A DNA stretch of 39,473 bases from Bacillus pseudomycoides (lineage in GTDB: Bacteria; Bacillota; Bacilli; Bacillales; Bacillaceae_G), in the NCBI RefSeq assembly GCF_002582035.1, contig NZ_NUQE01000008.1:773-40245 (forward strand), written 5' to 3'. Below the pieces are notes generated by a model. It did not search any database and was not told where the DNA came from. It was given only the letters and a program-made list of their open reading frames with translations. How positions within the stretch are numbered: the first letter of the stretch is position 1; each line of letters starts with the position of its first letter. Position numbers and translations under genes: made by a program. Shown in pieces: positions 25,744 through 33,012 of the stretch.

Positions 25744-25821
25744 ATGATAGATATTGTAAAAACCGTCATTCAAATTTTAGTTGACGCAAAACCAATCGTT
25801 GATGAGATTAACAAATTCTAA
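25744..25821 (+). CDS. 25-residue amphipathic peptide, delta-lysin/PSM-like
   Basis: 25 codons starting MIDIVKTVIQILVDAK and ending VDEINKF, with a strong AAAGGAGG 8 nt before the ATG. Hydrophobic residues recur every three to four positions, with Lys/Asp/Glu between, so it can form an amphipathic helix. There is no signal peptide. The size, the MxDI start and the NKF end recall staphylococcal delta-lysin and phenol-soluble modulins. That resemblance is by eye and may be convergence. It is followed 13 nt later by a second small ORF in the same transcript. Confidence 0.65.
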   Translation: MIDIVKTVIQILVDAKPIVDEINKF

Positions 25822-25834
25822 AAAGGAGATGAAT

Positions 25835-25966
25835 ATGAAGAAAGCCATACTGATGATTGTAAATAGCTTTGTTATATTACATTGTTTTAACCATAAAAAA
25901 CAAAAGAAAACAACATTATACTATCCATACACACTGTTAATAAAACATAAAGGCGAGATATCCTAA
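25835..25966 (+). CDS. Small 43-residue basic protein, unknown
   Basis: Begins MKKAILMIVNSFVILHCF, a short hydrophobic N-terminus, then HKKQKKTT and a Tyr/Lys-rich tail. The ATG at 25835 follows AAAAGGAG by about 6 nt. The stop is inside a strong terminator. It is probably translated together with the 25-residue peptide upstream. It could be a partner or immunity-like membrane peptide, but nothing shows this directly. Confidence 0.6.
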   Translation: MKKAILMIVNSFVILHCFNHKKQKKTTLYYPYTLLIKHKGEIS

Positions 25967-25996
25967 CTCATTTAAAGTATCTCGTCTTTATGTTTT
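25942..25996 (+). terminator. Terminator overlapping the end of the small-peptide operon
   Basis: 19-bp stem with one G-U pair, AAAACATAAAGG... (25942-25960) with ...CTTTATGTTTT (25978-25996). It includes the last codons of the 43-residue gene. Confidence 0.88.
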
Positions 25997-26012
25997 ATAT
26001 GAATTATTCTCC

Positions 26013-26060
26013 ATAAAGTGAAACTTCCATCAGTGGAGGTTTTCTTCGTTCCTCACTTTA
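26013..26060 (+). repeat. 5' fragment of a bcr-like repeat
   Basis: ATAAAGTGAAACTTCC ATCAGTGGAGG and a short further stretch, after which similarity is lost. The rest of 25997-26180 contains no gene I can support. Confidence 0.6.
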
Positions 26061-26180
26061 ATCTGCTTGCGCTCCTAATTCCAAATCTAAGCCAGCATTA
26101 CTTTATCTAGTAATAAAGGATTTAGAATAGTTTTTCACGAATATATATCAGTTGGAGTATGACAAACTGGGGGGAGAAAA

Positions 26181-26948
26181 ATGGAGACTCAACAACAGCT
26201 ATTCTTTTTAAATCATATCGGACAACAAAAACCTGAAAGCATCCAGAATAAAGAAGCAGCTTGCCCATTTTGTGATCAAACACAACTGAGCAATATTTTA
26301 GGAACAGATGAAACAATTATTTGGCTAAAAAATAAATATCCGACATTACAAAACACATTACAAACAGTCATTATCGAAACTGATAATTGTAATGATCATA
26401 TTGCAACCTATACGCAAAAACATATGCGAAAGCTCATCCGTTTTTCAATCAAACATTGGTTGTCGTTAGAAGAAAGCAAAAAATTCCAATCTGTTATTTT
26501 ATATAAGAACCACGGACCGCTATCAGGAGGAACAATCCACCATGCACATATGCAAATTATCGGTATGGAACAGGTCGACTATCGACAAAATGTAAGAGCG
26601 GAACATTTCAAAGGAATCCTTGTAAGCAAAGAACACGGAATCGAACTGAATATTTCTACTCATCCAATTATCGGTTTTACAGAGTTTAACATTATAATAG
26701 ACAATACAAATCAAATTGATCTGATGGCCGATTATATTCAAAAAACCGTACGCTACGTATTACATGATTTTCATAAACGGTGTAATAGTTATAACATGTT
26801 CTTCTATAGCTTAGGCGGAAAAATTATATGTAAAATTGTTCCCCGATTTGTCGTTTCACCACTATACGTTGGATATAACATCCCTCAAGTTTCTACACAA
26901 TTACAAGCAGTAAAAGAACAGCTAGAAACGTATTTTATAGAAAAATAG
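26181..26948 (+). CDS. DUF4931/GalT-like HIT superfamily protein
   Basis: 255 residues. An N-terminal zinc motif CPFC is at 28-31, and the HIT-type signature GGTIHHAHMQIIG at about 115-127 has the His cluster of galactose-1-phosphate uridylyltransferase-like folds. GalT-type proteins transfer nucleotides to sugar phosphates through a His intermediate, and this shorter form is known as the DUF4931 family without an assigned reaction. The ATG follows GGGGGGAG. It converges on the next gene and shares a bidirectional terminator with it. Confidence 0.85.
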   Translation: METQQQLFFLNHIGQQKPESIQNKEAACPFCDQTQLSNILGTDETIIWLKNKYPTLQNTLQTVIIETDNCNDHIATYTQKHMRKLIRFSIKHWLSLEESKKFQSVILYKNHGPLSGGTIHHAHMQIIGMEQVDYRQNVRAEHFKGILVSKEHGIELNISTHPIIGFTEFNIIIDNTNQIDLMADYIQKTVRYVLHDFHKRCNSYNMFFYSLGGKIICKIVPRFVVSPLYVGYNIPQVSTQLQAVKEQLETYFIEK

Positions 26949-26973
26949 AGTAGGTCATCATATAACCTACTCT
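26947..26973. terminator. Bidirectional terminator between convergent genes
   Basis: 9-bp arms AGAGTAGGT (26947-26955) and ACCTACTCT (26965-26973). T-rich on both sides and it overlaps both stop codons. Confidence 0.85.
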
Positions 26974-27500
26974 TTCATAGCACCTTTATTTTTATAATAC
27001 ACATCCTCTAATCCGATATTATAATTCATATTTTTATCCGTCCACTCCGTTCCAAGATTACCAGGCCATCCAGATGTGTTCGCTGTATATTTTAATAACT
27101 CAAATTCTGTTAAACCTTTCTGTACACCTCTTTTATACCCTTTTGCCAAATGAGGCATAGCAATTTGAGCATTTGTTCGCGGATCCTTTAATTGCTCATC
27201 CGTTACATCATCAGGAGCAATTCCACCACCGCGATGCAATTGAAATAACCCAAATGATGTTCCATGATCTCCAACAGCTCTTGGATTTAGACCACTCTCA
27301 TGCTCGGCGATTGTAAGAGGTATCCATTCTGGAAGATCATATTTCTTAGCCTCTTCGCTAATAATTTGTTTCATCTGTTTTGCTTCTTCTGAATTAACAT
27401 AACTTGTTTGATTTATAAATCTGCCCATTCCTTCTGATTCGCCTCGAAAAAACGTATATATTCCTGCCACAATTAAGAACCCTACAAAGAACTTTTTCAC
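26967..27500 (-). CDS. Membrane-anchored lytic transglycosylase (SLT/lysozyme-like)
   Basis: About 177 residues. An N-terminal anchor or uncleaved signal (KKFFVGFLIVAGIYTFF) is followed by a lysozyme-like SLT domain. The catalytic Glu is in TIAEHESGLNP (near residue 70), followed by GTSFGLFQLHRGGGI, the usual second motif, then a Trp-rich C-terminus. It would cleave peptidoglycan glycan strands outside the cell. The start is GTG at 27500, with AAGAGG about 8 nt before it. A 25-residue extension to 27575 would put polar residues before the membrane segment and is less likely. Confidence 0.88.
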   Translation of the reverse strand: MKKFFVGFLIVAGIYTFFRGESEGMGRFINQTSYVNSEEAKQMKQIISEEAKKYDLPEWIPLTIAEHESGLNPRAVGDHGTSFGLFQLHRGGGIAPDDVTDEQLKDPRTNAQIAMPHLAKGYKRGVQKGLTEFELLKYTANTSGWPGNLGTEWTDKNMNYNIGLEDVYYKNKGAMKE

Positions 27501-27645
27501 GTACCTTACCTCTTCTTTCGCTGAAATTTGTCGCCTTTCAGCCTTACCCGTATACAACTGCTTCATTTCTATCATACCAAGAATAGTTTACACCGCCATC
27601 CTTCTTAAGTCTGACTTTGTGATGCAAAAGTTATTAAACATACAT

Positions 27646-27662
27646 AGAAATGTAACATTTCT
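27646..27662. promoter_or_regulatory. Palindrome upstream of the transglycosylase gene
   Basis: AGAAATG-TAA-CATTTCT, 7-bp perfect arms, about 145 bp before the start codon. It may be an operator. No regulator can be named. Confidence 0.4.
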
Positions 27663-27797
27663 CTATCAATCATTGAAACTAACTTAAATCACATGCCATT
27701 TATAGAATTACATTCACTATTTTTCCATAAATTAAAATTCCACTCAATATAAATAAAATAGACGAGGTCAAAATGAATGATATCGAGGTTACTTCTG

Positions 27798-27850
27798 ATA
27801 GAGTGGAACTTCCATCTGTGGGGGTTTTACTGCCCGTTAATACGGGATCA
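27798..27850 (+). repeat. Short internally deleted bcr-like repeat
   Basis: Begins ATAGAGTGGAACTTCC and ends ACGGGATCA. The layout is the same as the 54-bp copy at 7731, with the central part of the element missing. Confidence 0.7.
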
Positions 27851-27988
27851 ACATGGGATTCATGTGAATAAGCCATTTACCGGAGATAATTTTGTAGATT
27901 TATTGAAAAATACGGATTTTTTATCATTATCGGATGCATAGCTCTTACCTTCTTGTTATTAATCAAGCGTAACAAAAGATTTGAGTAA
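27851..27988 (+). pseudogene. Frameshifted C-terminal remnant of a membrane-anchored protein
   Basis: One frame reads NKPFTGDNFVDLLK and runs to a stop. A shift by one base at the A run near 27905-27909 gives KYGFFIIIGCIALTF then LLLIKRNKRFE and a stop, a typical C-terminal membrane anchor with a basic tail. Five A where six would keep the frame suggests a single-base loss. The 5' part of the gene is missing where the short repeat lies. The parent family is not recognised. Confidence 0.5.
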
Positions 27989-27992
27989 TAGA

Positions 27993-28020
27993 AAAGATCC
28001 AGGAAAAATCCTGAATCTTT
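27993..28020 (-). terminator. Intrinsic terminator of the TatD-family gene
   Basis: On the minus strand AAAGATTCAGGA (28020-28009) pairs with TCCTGGATCTTT (28004-27993) over 12 bp with one G-U, ending in a T tract. Confidence 0.8.
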
Positions 28021-28024
28021 TCTA

Positions 28025-28783
28025 TTATATTTTATAAAACTCAACTGTGTTTGTATAAATAGTTTCCGCTGTATCTTCAAGTGATAATCCTTTTATTTCA
28101 CTCATACTCTTTAACACTTGTAAAATCATATTTGGATGCGTCATTTCATCTTTAAATTTCCACGGTCCATCCGTTTCTACCATAAGATGCGATAACGGAT
28201 AAAAGGTAACAATATCCTTAATTTTTTCTTTATATACAATGTCAGGTGTAATAGAAATGTAATACCCATTCCCTATCATTCTCTCCATCGTTTGTTGACT
28301 TCCCTTAAACCAATGAAAGTGAGCTCGACGTATTTGATAAGATTCAAGTAAATCACAAACAACTTCTGCGTCATCATATACAGCATGTAATACAATTGGT
28401 AGGTCATGTTTTTGAGCCAAGTATACGAATCTTTCTAGTATTTCAATATATGGCTGCAACCACAACTTGGGATTCTCTTGCCGTAAATAGTAAGGCAAAC
28501 CAACTTCTCCAATCGCAACAATGCGATGTGCTTCTTTTTCAATCAATTGATAAATTTTTTCGCATTGTTTGAAGTCAACGTCTTGCTCGGGATGAAATCC
28601 AAGCGCTGGATGTATAAACGGATAATCCTTCGCTAGCTCCAACGTTTGTTGACAAGAATGATAATTCATCGACACAGCAATCATTCCTGCTATTTCCTTT
28701 GCTTTTTGTATATCTTCAATTAACTGTAATTGCTCTTCTTTTTTATATTGATCCAAATGTATATGACTATCAATCCATCTCAT
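28025..28783 (-). CDS. TatD family metal-dependent hydrolase
   Basis: About 252 residues of the amidohydrolase-fold TatD family. Metal ligands are visible in DSHIHLD (residues 5-11), AIGEVGLPYY, IVLHAVYDD, AHFHWF and METDGPW (VETDG) near 215. TatD proteins act as Mg-dependent DNases or 3'-5' exonucleases, but this short paralogue could act on another substrate. ATG 28783 has GAGGTG 6 nt upstream. It appears monocistronic. Confidence 0.88.
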   Translation of the reverse strand: MRWIDSHIHLDQYKKEEQLQLIEDIQKAKEIAGMIAVSMNYHSCQQTLELAKDYPFIHPALGFHPEQDVDFKQCEKIYQLIEKEAHRIVAIGEVGLPYYLRQENPKLWLQPYIEILERFVYLAQKHDLPIVLHAVYDDAEVVCDLLESYQIRRAHFHWFKGSQQTMERMIGNGYYISITPDIVYKEKIKDIVTFYPLSHLMVETDGPWKFKDEMTHPNMILQVLKSMSEIKGLSLEDTAETIYTNTVEFYKI

Positions 28784-28849
28784 TTCTATCACCTCTTTCT
28801 TTCATTGTAATATGATTTTCCAGAACACTAAAATGTATGTGCAATAAAA

Positions 28850-28874
28850 AACAAGAAGGTTCTCCCTTCTTGTT
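28850..28874 (-). terminator. Terminator of the 36-residue membrane peptide gene
   Basis: AACAAGAAGG (28850-28859) and CCTTCTTGTT (28865-28874), 10-bp perfect arms with a 5-nt loop. The minus strand continues with TTTTTTATTG. Confidence 0.85.
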
Positions 28875-28884
28875 CATCTATTTA

Positions 28885-28995
28885 TTAAACAAAAAAATTT
28901 GTAATCACATCAAAAATTCCAATACATAAGATTGCGACGCCAAAATACCTAAAACACTCTACAAATGGAAATTTAACCATTTCTTCTTTTTGCAT
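28885..28995 (-). CDS. 36-residue membrane peptide
   Basis: 36 codons starting MQKEEMVKFPFVECFRY, then the hydrophobic FGVAILCIGIF and the end VITNFFV. The ATG at 28995 has GGGAG 9 nt upstream and a terminator lies 10 bp past the stop, so it is a complete small transcription unit. The charged N-terminus plus one membrane helix is the same plan and the same length as the tandem peptides at 21170-21679, but the sequences do not look related. Function unknown. Confidence 0.68.
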   Translation of the reverse strand: MQKEEMVKFPFVECFRYFGVAILCIGIFDVITNFFV

Positions 28996-29089
28996 CCCAC
29001 TTGTCTCCCTTCTATAATCTCCCTAGCTTCTCTATCTATTTGTATTATGAGTGAAATATGACAAAAGTGCCATCGAATTTACTTACTTT

Positions 29090-29111
29090 AACCTTACATT
29101 TTTGTAAGGTT
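29090..29111. promoter_or_regulatory. Palindrome AACCTTACA-TTTT-TGTAAGGTT
   Basis: 9-bp perfect arms with a 4-nt centre. The half site CCTTACAAAAATGTAA recurs at 29273-29288. It is upstream of the 36-residue peptide gene and downstream of the orphan terminator, so it may be an operator or an RNA hairpin. Confidence 0.5.
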
Positions 29112-29112
29112 T

Positions 29113-29145
29113 AAAAAAATAGCCACATCTCTCTTAAGATGCGGC
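29113..29145 (-). terminator. Orphan intrinsic terminator
   Basis: On the minus strand GCCGCATCT (29145-29137) pairs with AGATGTGGC (29130-29122) with one G-U, followed by TATTTTTTT. No recognised gene precedes it, which suggests a small RNA or peptide transcript from about 29220 downward. A TATAAT on the minus strand near 29225-29230 could start it. Confidence 0.75.
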
Positions 29146-29244
29146 TTACAGTTAGTTGGTTGTTAATCCTTTTCATCACATTATTCATTTAGACAGAAAG
29201 ATATATTTCGTTCTTTCTACTTTTATTATAGGTGATACCACTCA

Positions 29245-29318
29245 TTACAACTATCGAGTTACATTACATGTACCTTACAAAAATGTAATTTTACTGTAAG
29301 CTAATTCGATAGTTGTAA
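29245..29318. promoter_or_regulatory. 74-bp inverted repeat with 17-bp arms
   Basis: TTACAACTATCGAGTTA (29245-29261) and TAATTCGATAGTTGTAA (29302-29318) match in inverted order with one wobble position. The centre contains further CTTACA/TGTAAG and ATTACAT/ATGTAAT pairs. It lies just upstream of a TATAAT and the orphan terminator. It could be an operator pair or a structured RNA. Region 28996-29457 holds no larger gene. Confidence 0.6.
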
Positions 29319-29457
29319 ATCCTACTATTTTGTACAATTGATTTAGAAACAGGACAGTAATAAATTTGATTACGTTCTCTTCTTACAGCATTCATTTATA
29401 CTGCCGCAATGAATCTTATATAATTTGGTGTCCCCCTTTCCCCTTATATAGATAGAA

Positions 29458-29491
29458 TTGAAAAGACGACCTTCTATGCCAGGTCGTCTTT
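29458..29491 (-). terminator. Intrinsic terminator of plsC
   Basis: AAAGACGACC (29462-29471) and GGTCGTCTTT (29482-29491), 10-bp arms. The minus-strand tail is TTTTCAATT. Confidence 0.85.
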
Positions 29492-29501
29492 CCTATTTCC
29501 A

Positions 29502-30110
29502 TTATGCTTTTTTATCTTCTTTCAGCGTTTCTTTTAACTGCGTAAACGTCTCATTTAATTTTTCTGTCATCAGTTGCATCACTTCTTTACGATCCATCTG
29601 CTTTGACTGCTCTACTTGAATTGGATCACCAAAAATTAATTGTGCTCTCTTTCCACGAAACAATTCTTTTAAATTACTAGGTCCAACATATGCAGCTGGA
29701 ACTAATGGAACATTAGAACGAAATGCAATTGTAACAGCTCCAGCTTTTAATGAAGTAGCTTCCGCTGTTCTTGTGCCGCTCGGAAAAATCCCAACAACTT
29801 TTCCTTCTTTTAAAAGCCTAGATGGGATCTTTAGTGTACTTGGTCCCGGATTTTCACGATCAACCGGAAACGCATTTACCCCTTTAAAAAACCAATTCCC
29901 AAACTTGCTTTGAAACAATTCTTTTTTCGCCATGTAATAAATTTTCGTCGGTAACATTCCCGTTGCTAACATTACAACATCCATCCAACTTGTATGCGTA
30001 CAAGCTACAACATACGGTCCGCTTTGCGGTAATTTTTCTTTTCCATATACTTCCACTTTACCGAATGTTCTAAATATATATTTTAACGAGCTTGCAATGA
30101 ATGTATACAT
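29502..30110 (-). CDS. plsC: 1-acyl-sn-glycerol-3-phosphate acyltransferase PlsC
   Basis: 202 residues of the PlsC/LPLAT family that acylates lysophosphatidic acid to phosphatidic acid at the membrane. The HX4D catalytic motif is HTSWMD at 39-44, the substrate motif FPSGTRT at 109-115, and VPLVPAAYVG is the last family block. The ATG at 30110 has AAAGGAAC upstream. Monocistronic. Bacilli often have several paralogues, so this may not be the only one. Confidence 0.92.
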   Translation of the reverse strand: MYTFIASSLKYIFRTFGKVEVYGKEKLPQSGPYVVACTHTSWMDVVMLATGMLPTKIYYMAKKELFQSKFGNWFFKGVNAFPVDRENPGPSTLKIPSRLLKEGKVVGIFPSGTRTAEATSLKAGAVTIAFRSNVPLVPAAYVGPSNLKELFRGKRAQLIFGDPIQVEQSKQMDRKEVMQLMTEKLNETFTQLKETLKEDKKA

Positions 30111-30298
30111 TTGCTTCGTTCCTTTCTACAATCCAAATTTTTTCAACTTTATTTATCTTAAATTATAACACTAAGTATTAATAGTTAGTAATAAAAATAA
30201 GTGACAATTTTAAAAATGTTATCTATAATTCCTTACGAACAATTAAATCTTATCCCTCGATTCTTATGCTGCAACAAAAAATATTCCTTAATATACAT

Positions 30299-30330
30299 AA
30301 AAACAGCTGCTTGTCATTATACAAGCAGCT
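30299..30330 (-). terminator. Intrinsic terminator of the YvgK-like gene
   Basis: AGCTGCTTGT (30305-30314) and ACAAGCAGCT (30321-30330), 10-bp perfect arms. The minus-strand tail is GTTTTTA. Confidence 0.85.
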
Positions 30331-30334
30331 CTTT

Positions 30335-31264
30335 CTAATTTGTTTCATACATAATTTTACCTGTTTTACTTATATCATAACCACCGATAACACGCAGTTC
30401 ATTTTGAAATTCAGGAGACTGTAATACTTCTTTTACTGTTTCAATCAATGTAGCATTTTCTTCTGTTTTTAAAATTACTAAATCATAACGTTCTTGTATA
30501 AATGGAACAAAATCTATATTTACAATTTGTGCTACCTTTTCTGATCCTATCCCTACATCAGCTTTTCCATTCGCTACTTGAGAGGCAACGCCAATATGGT
30601 TTGACTCTTCCCAGTCATACCCAACAATACTCTTTTTGGATATTCCATTTATACGCAATTGTTCATCAACAAGAACACGAATACCAGATCCTCTTTCTCT
30701 ATTTACAAATTGAATGGATGCATCACATAAATCATGCAATGTCTTTATACATTTCGGATTTCCTTTTTGCACATAAAAACCAGATGTTCTTGATAATAAA
30801 TTAATAACAATACAAGGTTGTCCAACTAAAATTCGTTTCACATACGGAATGTTATATTCTCCTGTATCCCCATCGAACAAATGGAGGCTAACAATATCTC
30901 CTTTTCCTTGATACATTTGAATTAAACTTGCTAAGCTCCCTTGATATGCCCTTAGTATATTAGGAGCTTTCAAATGATTTTCTAGATGTTTGGTTAACAT
31001 ATCTAGAGACAAATCTTGCCCGCTAATAATACAAGAATGGGATTTGTTTGTTTGATTTATTACCTGTATAGATGATGAATCAGCTTGTATCTTCCCTGTT
31101 TTCATCTCTGTAATATATCGCTCTAAATCACTTGCATCAATACGCATTTGCCTACCAACTCGATAAGAGGGCAAATCACCTTTTTTAATCAAATCATACA
31201 CTGTTAATTTCGATACTTTTAATCGTTTCGCTACTTCTTCTGTTGTGTAGGAATGATGATCCAT
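30335..31264 (-). CDS. YvgK-like regulator: excisionase-type HTH plus substrate-binding domain
   Basis: 309 residues. Residues 1-55 are a MerR/excisionase-like helix-turn-helix (YTTEEVAKRLKVSKLTVYDLI, then VGRQMRIDASDLERYI). The rest (about 85-300) is a periplasmic-binding-protein-like domain (VNRERGSGIRVLVDEQL, GVASQVANGKADVGIG) that probably senses an oxyanion inside the cell. In B. subtilis the equivalent yvgK lies beside the modA/modB homologues yvgL and yvgM. Here it is divergent from modA, so it probably controls molybdate uptake. The ligand is inferred from context. Confidence 0.88.
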   Translation of the reverse strand: MDHHSYTTEEVAKRLKVSKLTVYDLIKKGDLPSYRVGRQMRIDASDLERYITEMKTGKIQADSSSIQVINQTNKSHSCIISGQDLSLDMLTKHLENHLKAPNILRAYQGSLASLIQMYQGKGDIVSLHLFDGDTGEYNIPYVKRILVGQPCIVINLLSRTSGFYVQKGNPKCIKTLHDLCDASIQFVNRERGSGIRVLVDEQLRINGISKKSIVGYDWEESNHIGVASQVANGKADVGIGSEKVAQIVNIDFVPFIQERYDLVILKTEENATLIETVKEVLQSPEFQNELRVIGGYDISKTGKIMYETN

Positions 31265-31357
31265 AAGCCGATTCCTCGCTTTCTGCCTTCATTGTAACAA
31301 AAATAACAGTTTTTCTTCTATTTATTTTCACTATTGTGAGAAAAATCACGACATAAC

Positions 31358-31399
31358 TAATTATAACTATTTATAATTAGATATAATTAGTTATAATTA
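31358..31399. promoter_or_regulatory. AT-rich inverted repeat between yvgK-like gene and modA
   Basis: TAATTATAACTA (31358-31369) and TAGTTATAATTA (31388-31399) are perfect 12-bp inverted arms, with TATAATTAG repeated directly in between. It is 30 bp before modA and in the divergent promoter region, so it is a likely binding site of the adjacent regulator. Confidence 0.65.
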
Positions 31400-31428
31400 A
31401 AAAGGGATGAAAGAAGGGAGAAATAAAG

Positions 31429-32232
31429 ATGAACAAGCGCATATTTCGTTTTATTGGCAGTATTTTATCCGTGCTACTTCTCGTAATAAGTGCCGGATGT
31501 ACAAGCACAGATAAACAAGAAAAAACAACTGCTAAAGAAGAGAAGGTTGAACTTACCATTTCTGCTGCGGCTAGTTTACAAGACGCACTAAAAGACATTC
31601 AAGCACAATATGAAAAGAAAGAACCAAATGTAAAGCTGTCATTTAACTTTGGAAGTTCTGGCGCTCTTCAGCAACAAATTGAACAAGGAGCTCCTGTCGA
31701 TCTATTCTTCTCGGCCGCAGAAGATAAATTCCAAACGCTCGTAAATAAGGGGCTTATTGATCAAAAAGAAGGGAAAAATCTACTTGGCAATGAGTTAGTA
31801 TTAGTTGTTCCAAAAGATAGTAACATAAAAGATTTTCAAGCATTAAAAGAAGATCAAGTGAAGAAAATTGCATTAGGTACACCTGAATCTGTTCCAGCGG
31901 GGAAATACGCAAAAGATGCTCTTACTCATTTAAACCTTTGGAACGATCTCCAAAATAAAATGGTATACACAAAAGACGTACGCCAAGTATTAACATACGT
32001 GGAAACAGGAAGCGTTGATGCAGGGATTGTTTATAAAACAGATGCCCTTATTTCTAACAAAGTAAAAATCGCTAACACGGCACCAACAAATTCACACGAA
32101 CCAATCCACTATCCACTAGGCATTATAAAAGCAACGAAACATAAAAAAGAGGCAACTGCTTTTTATGAATATTTACAGTCTAAAGAGGCTATAGCTATCT
32201 TCAAAAAATATGGTTTTACAGTCCTGCAGTAG
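31429..32232 (+). CDS. modA: Molybdate ABC transporter substrate-binding lipoprotein ModA
   Basis: 267 residues. The signal peptide ends in lipobox ISAGC with Cys24. The mature part has the ModA motifs LTISAAASLQDAL, LSFNFGSSGALQQQIEQGAPVD, LFFSAAEDKF and LGTPESVPAGKYAKDAL, and ends in SKEAIAIFKKYGF. It binds molybdate (or tungstate) outside the membrane and delivers it to ModB. GAAGGGAG lies upstream of the ATG. It forms an operon with modB (5 nt apart) and is divergent from a likely molybdate regulator. Confidence 0.95.
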   Translation: MNKRIFRFIGSILSVLLLVISAGCTSTDKQEKTTAKEEKVELTISAAASLQDALKDIQAQYEKKEPNVKLSFNFGSSGALQQQIEQGAPVDLFFSAAEDKFQTLVNKGLIDQKEGKNLLGNELVLVVPKDSNIKDFQALKEDQVKKIALGTPESVPAGKYAKDALTHLNLWNDLQNKMVYTKDVRQVLTYVETGSVDAGIVYKTDALISNKVKIANTAPTNSHEPIHYPLGIIKATKHKKEATAFYEYLQSKEAIAIFKKYGFTVLQ

Positions 32233-32237
32233 TCATT

Positions 32238-32912
32238 ATGGTATTTGATGCATTTTGGTCGCCTATCATTCTTTCACTAAAAGTTGCTGCACTTTCTACT
32301 ATAATCGTGACGGTGTTCGGAACAATTATTGGACGTGTTTTAGCTCGTTCGTCAAAGCGCTATAAAATTTTATTAGAAACCGTTTTTCTATTGCCAATGG
32401 TACTCCCACCTACTGTAATTGGATTTTTTCTTATTATCATCTTTGGAAAAAATAGTCCAATTGGTCAATGGATAGAAACTTTATTTCAACAATCTATTAT
32501 GTTCACATCTTGGGCCGCTGTTATCGCTTCAACTGTGGTTGCATTTCCACTTATGTACCAATCAGCAAAAACAGGATTTATCATCGCTAATGAACAAATT
32601 GAAGATGGAGCAAGAGACCTCGGAGCAAATGAAATACAAGTGTTCTTACATGTAACATTACCACTTGCTTTCCCTTCTCTACTTAGCGGAATGATTTTAA
32701 GCTTCGTACGTGCTCTAGGAGAATTTGGTGCAACGCTTATGTTTGCCGGAAACATTCCCGGTAAAACACAAACAATTCCAACTGCAATCTACATGGCAAT
32801 TGATGCGAGTAACATGTCACTTGCGTGGGCACTCGTTCTTACAACTGTCGGTATGTCACTTATCTTTTTGTTGCTCATTCAGCTTATAAACAAAAGAATA
32901 GCATCTTCTTAA
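32238..32912 (+). CDS. modB: Molybdate ABC transporter permease ModB
   Basis: 224 residues with about five to six membrane helices. The ABC EAA-type loop is GARDLGANEIQVFLHVTLPLAFPSLLSGMILSF in split form: EDGARDLGANEIQ then VTLPLAFPSLLSG. Poor ribosome site, so translation probably couples to modA five bases upstream. A terminator follows at once, and no modC ATPase gene is in the operon. Confidence 0.95.
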   Translation: MVFDAFWSPIILSLKVAALSTIIVTVFGTIIGRVLARSSKRYKILLETVFLLPMVLPPTVIGFFLIIIFGKNSPIGQWIETLFQQSIMFTSWAAVIASTVVAFPLMYQSAKTGFIIANEQIEDGARDLGANEIQVFLHVTLPLAFPSLLSGMILSFVRALGEFGATLMFAGNIPGKTQTIPTAIYMAIDASNMSLAWALVLTTVGMSLIFLLLIQLINKRIASS

Positions 32913-32943
32913 CAGCAGCTTTCGACAAAGCTGCTGTTTTTTG
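32911..32943 (+). terminator. Intrinsic terminator of modAB
   Basis: 12-bp perfect arms AACAGCAGCTTT (32911-32922) and AAAGCTGCTGTT (32927-32938), then TTTTT. The arm overlaps the modB stop codon. Confidence 0.92.
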
Positions 32944-33012
32944 ATTATTTCCCGTGAAATGAGATGAAAATACGATTTCCTTGTAGAATTATAGAAGAAA
33001 AGGAGCGATCTC

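Noticed and set aside
27877-28080. 67-codon minus-strand ORF downstream of the TatD-family gene
   Set aside because: It overlaps the end of that gene in another frame and contains its terminator.
29164-29190. 21-codon ORF starting MKRINNQLTVSR before the orphan terminator
   Set aside because: No clear ribosome binding site, and it ends inside the terminator; kept only as an alternative to a small RNA.
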